Assembly: GCA_027316975.1 (NCBI GenBank)
Contig: DAHVFL010000265.1
Span: 1-6,761 of the forward strand
Reading direction: 5' to 3'
DNA: 6,761 nucleotides
Origin: Chloroflexota bacterium
GTDB lineage: Bacteria; Chloroflexota; Ktedonobacteria; Ktedonobacterales; Ktedonobacteraceae
The position numbers were made by a program, and so were the translations under genes. Positions 6,057-6,761 of this stretch are shown one piece after another. Each line of letters starts with the position of its first letter. Within the stretch, counting starts at the first letter, position 1. The notes under the pieces are model-generated. The model did not search any database and was not told the DNA's origin. It was given only the letters and a program-made list of their open reading frames with translations.

Positions 6057-6110
6057 GTCAGAAACAAGCAGGAAAAGGCAATAATCTGTGCAGAGGACTA
6101 TGAACTGTAG

Positions 6111-6183
6111 CGACAGTGGCGGGGCTCGAACCCGCAGCCTTTCACTTCGGAGGCGAACGCTCTATCCATTGAGCTACACCGTC
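6111..6183 (-). tRNA. tRNA-Arg (anticodon CCG)
   Basis: The minus strand folds into a complete 73-base cloverleaf. The acceptor stem is GACGGTG/CACTGTC with one G-U pair, and the D arm is GCTC/GAGC. The anticodon stem is TTCGC/GTGAA around the loop CTCCGAA, and the T arm is GCGGG-TTCGAGC-CCCGC. The discriminator base is G. The anticodon CCG (6150-6148) reads CGG codons for arginine, and A20 in the D loop fits arginine identity. The 3' CCA is not encoded. The gene faces the truncated tRNA at 6023-6056. Confidence 0.97.
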
Positions 6184-6191
6184 GTAAGGAT

Positions 6192-6220
6192 AGTATAGCA
6201 GGTGATTGGGCTGATGACAA
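6192..6220 (-). promoter_or_regulatory. Promoter of tRNA-Arg
   Basis: On the minus strand TTGTCA (6220-6215) is followed after exactly 17 bases by TATACT (6197-6192), again with a TGC in front of the -10. The predicted start is one or two bases ahead of the mature 5' end at 6183. Confidence 0.78.
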
Positions 6221-6239
6221 GAAGATTTCAAGGAAGAAG

Positions 6240-6665
6240 CTAAATCTCGTAGGCCCTCGCCCAACGCACTCCTGCACTATACCCATTCTTCCACTTGCCG
6301 CCCGTATCTATCAGGCGTAAGCTTGTATTTCCAACAGGGCATTCATCAACATGAATCAGGTAGATTTTCTTTAACTCGCGGCTGTAGACGCCAAAATATT
6401 CGGCGTCCCCACGATAGCCACGCATTTGTCGTCTGCCTTCTCCACCTAAGTTATATGTGTTGAAAAACAAACAGGTACCATCTTTAGACAATCGAGCTGA
6501 CTTACATTGGATACGTACCATTTGCGCCCTTTGGTCTGAACTTGCAGGGACATAGTAAGCGAGATCATAGCGGAGATGATTGCCCAAATCAGGAATGACG
6601 ATGCTGGCAAAGAAAAACGCAGGATTGTTCTCACATAACGCCGTCATCCATCCATCCAAACACAA
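6240..6665 (-). CDS. PD-(D/E)XK endonuclease-like protein related to the homing endonuclease I-Ssp6803I
   Basis: The 141-residue protein carries the signature of the PDDEXK_5 family: NHLRYDL (D34), VRIQCKSARL (Q53, K55), FFNTYN (68-72 region), YRGDAEYFGVY, KKIYLIHVDE, and a closing GVRWARAYEI. The spacing of Asp to Gln-x-Lys fits the D...QxK active site known from I-Ssp6803I, a homing endonuclease encoded in a group I intron of a cyanobacterial tRNA-fMet gene. The first helix, which usually carries GD-x-x-E and a basic LL-x-x-G, is hard to see: residues 7-28 (with E12) are unusual, so the N-terminus may be diverged or damaged. TTG 6665 is chosen because AGGTGG (6681-6676) lies 10 bases upstream; ATG 6647 is the alternative. 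It overlaps the possible gene upstream by 35 bases. It presumably cuts double-stranded DNA; the target is unknown. Confidence 0.75.
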   Translation of the reverse strand: MCLDGWMTALCENNPAFFFASIVIPDLGNHLRYDLAYYVPASSDQRAQMVRIQCKSARLSKDGTCLFFNTYNLGGEGRRQMRGYRGDAEYFGVYSRELKKIYLIHVDECPVGNTSLRLIDTGGKWKNGYSAGVRWARAYEI

Positions 6666-6675
6666 ATCCTGCGTT
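6616..6675. repeat. Perfect 11-bp inverted repeat around the start of the endonuclease-like gene
   Basis: AACGCAGGATT (6616-6626) is the exact reverse complement of 6665-6675, with a 38-base spacer. On the minus strand the second arm continues as TTTTTC, like a terminator for a transcript arriving from the right. The loop contains the TGA of the upstream frame and the alternative ATG 6647; TTG 6665 is the last base of the first arm. It could affect expression of the endonuclease-like gene. Confidence 0.55.
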
Positions 6676-6759
6676 CCACCTGGCGGTTGCTCGCTTGTCG
6701 AATAAATTGTTCATCATGAAGGTGTAGATTACCTCACTGGTGATGGGTCGCGGTACTTG
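6631..6759 (-). CDS. Possible C-terminal end of an unidentified protein, enters from the right edge
   Basis: On the minus strand a frame is open from the right edge to TGA at 6633-6631, giving 42 residues that include ITSEVIYTFMMNNLFDKRA and end in GFVFGWMDDGVM. The composition is protein-like, with alternating hydrophobic and charged residues suggesting helices, but I recognise no family. Its last codons overlap the start of the endonuclease-like gene, as in translationally coupled genes. The piece is short enough to be chance. Confidence 0.35.
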   Translation of the reverse strand, partial: QVPRPITSEVIYTFMMNNLFDKRATARWNAGFVFGWMDDGVM

Positions 6760-6761
6760 AT

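Noticed and set aside
6023..6110. Complete tRNA on the plus strand, or a tRNA with a short intact intron
   Set aside because: No 3' anticodon strand, T arm or matching acceptor strand appears on the plus strand downstream, so only the 5' half is supported.
1..6761. CRISPR array, IS element or complete prophage
   Set aside because: No regularly spaced direct repeats, no DDE transposase and no phage structural genes are visible; the recombinase-like protein alone does not define an element.

Overview
The window looks like a piece of a Chloroflexota chromosome, probably class Ktedonobacteria. This is inferred from moderately GC-rich genes, a ComEA/ComEC pair of the Gram-positive/Chloroflexota type (SLBB plus helix-hairpin-helix ComEA directly followed by ComEC), a perfect inverted repeat built on a GTCATCCTGAGC...GAAGGATCT unit of a kind I associate with these genomes, and a stand-alone PDDEXK_5-type endonuclease. 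No species can be named from sequence alone.

Layout: 1-396 (minus) is the N-terminal part of a GT-C membrane glycosyltransferase that runs off the left edge. Its upstream region is shared with a divergently transcribed tyrosine recombinase-like gene at 538-1536 (plus). A perfect 33-bp inverted repeat at 1567-1649 separates this gene from three minus-strand genes that read, in transcription order, comEA (5668-4880), comEC (4867-2348) and a zinc-ribbon membrane protein (2272-1682). A good promoter precedes comEA, and the comEC ribosome binding site overlaps the comEA stop codon, so comEA and comEC form an operon. The stretch from 5734 to 6004 has no convincing gene but holds two hairpins. After it come a promoter followed by only the 5' half of a tRNA (6023-6056, plus), a complete tRNA-Arg(CCG) on the opposite strand (6111-6183) with its own promoter, a PD-(D/E)XK protein resembling the homing endonuclease I-Ssp6803I (6240-6665, minus), and the tail of a possible further minus-strand gene at the right edge.

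Functionally, comEA and comEC would form the DNA-uptake machine of natural transformation: a membrane-anchored DNA receptor and the inner-membrane channel. The main surprise is that three intact, full-length proteins lack the residues that usually define their activity. The recombinase keeps Tyr, Lys and one Arg but has Lys, Gln and Leu where Arg and two His are expected. ComEA has no GIG in either hairpin. ComEC has no HxHxDH-type metal site in its metallo-beta-lactamase domain. The second point of interest is the right end, where a tRNA cut at its anticodon loop, a second tRNA and an I-Ssp6803I-like endonuclease sit within about 650 bases. Members of that endonuclease family are known from group I introns in tRNA anticodon loops, so this could be the decayed trace of a mobile intron or of an insertion at a tRNA gene.
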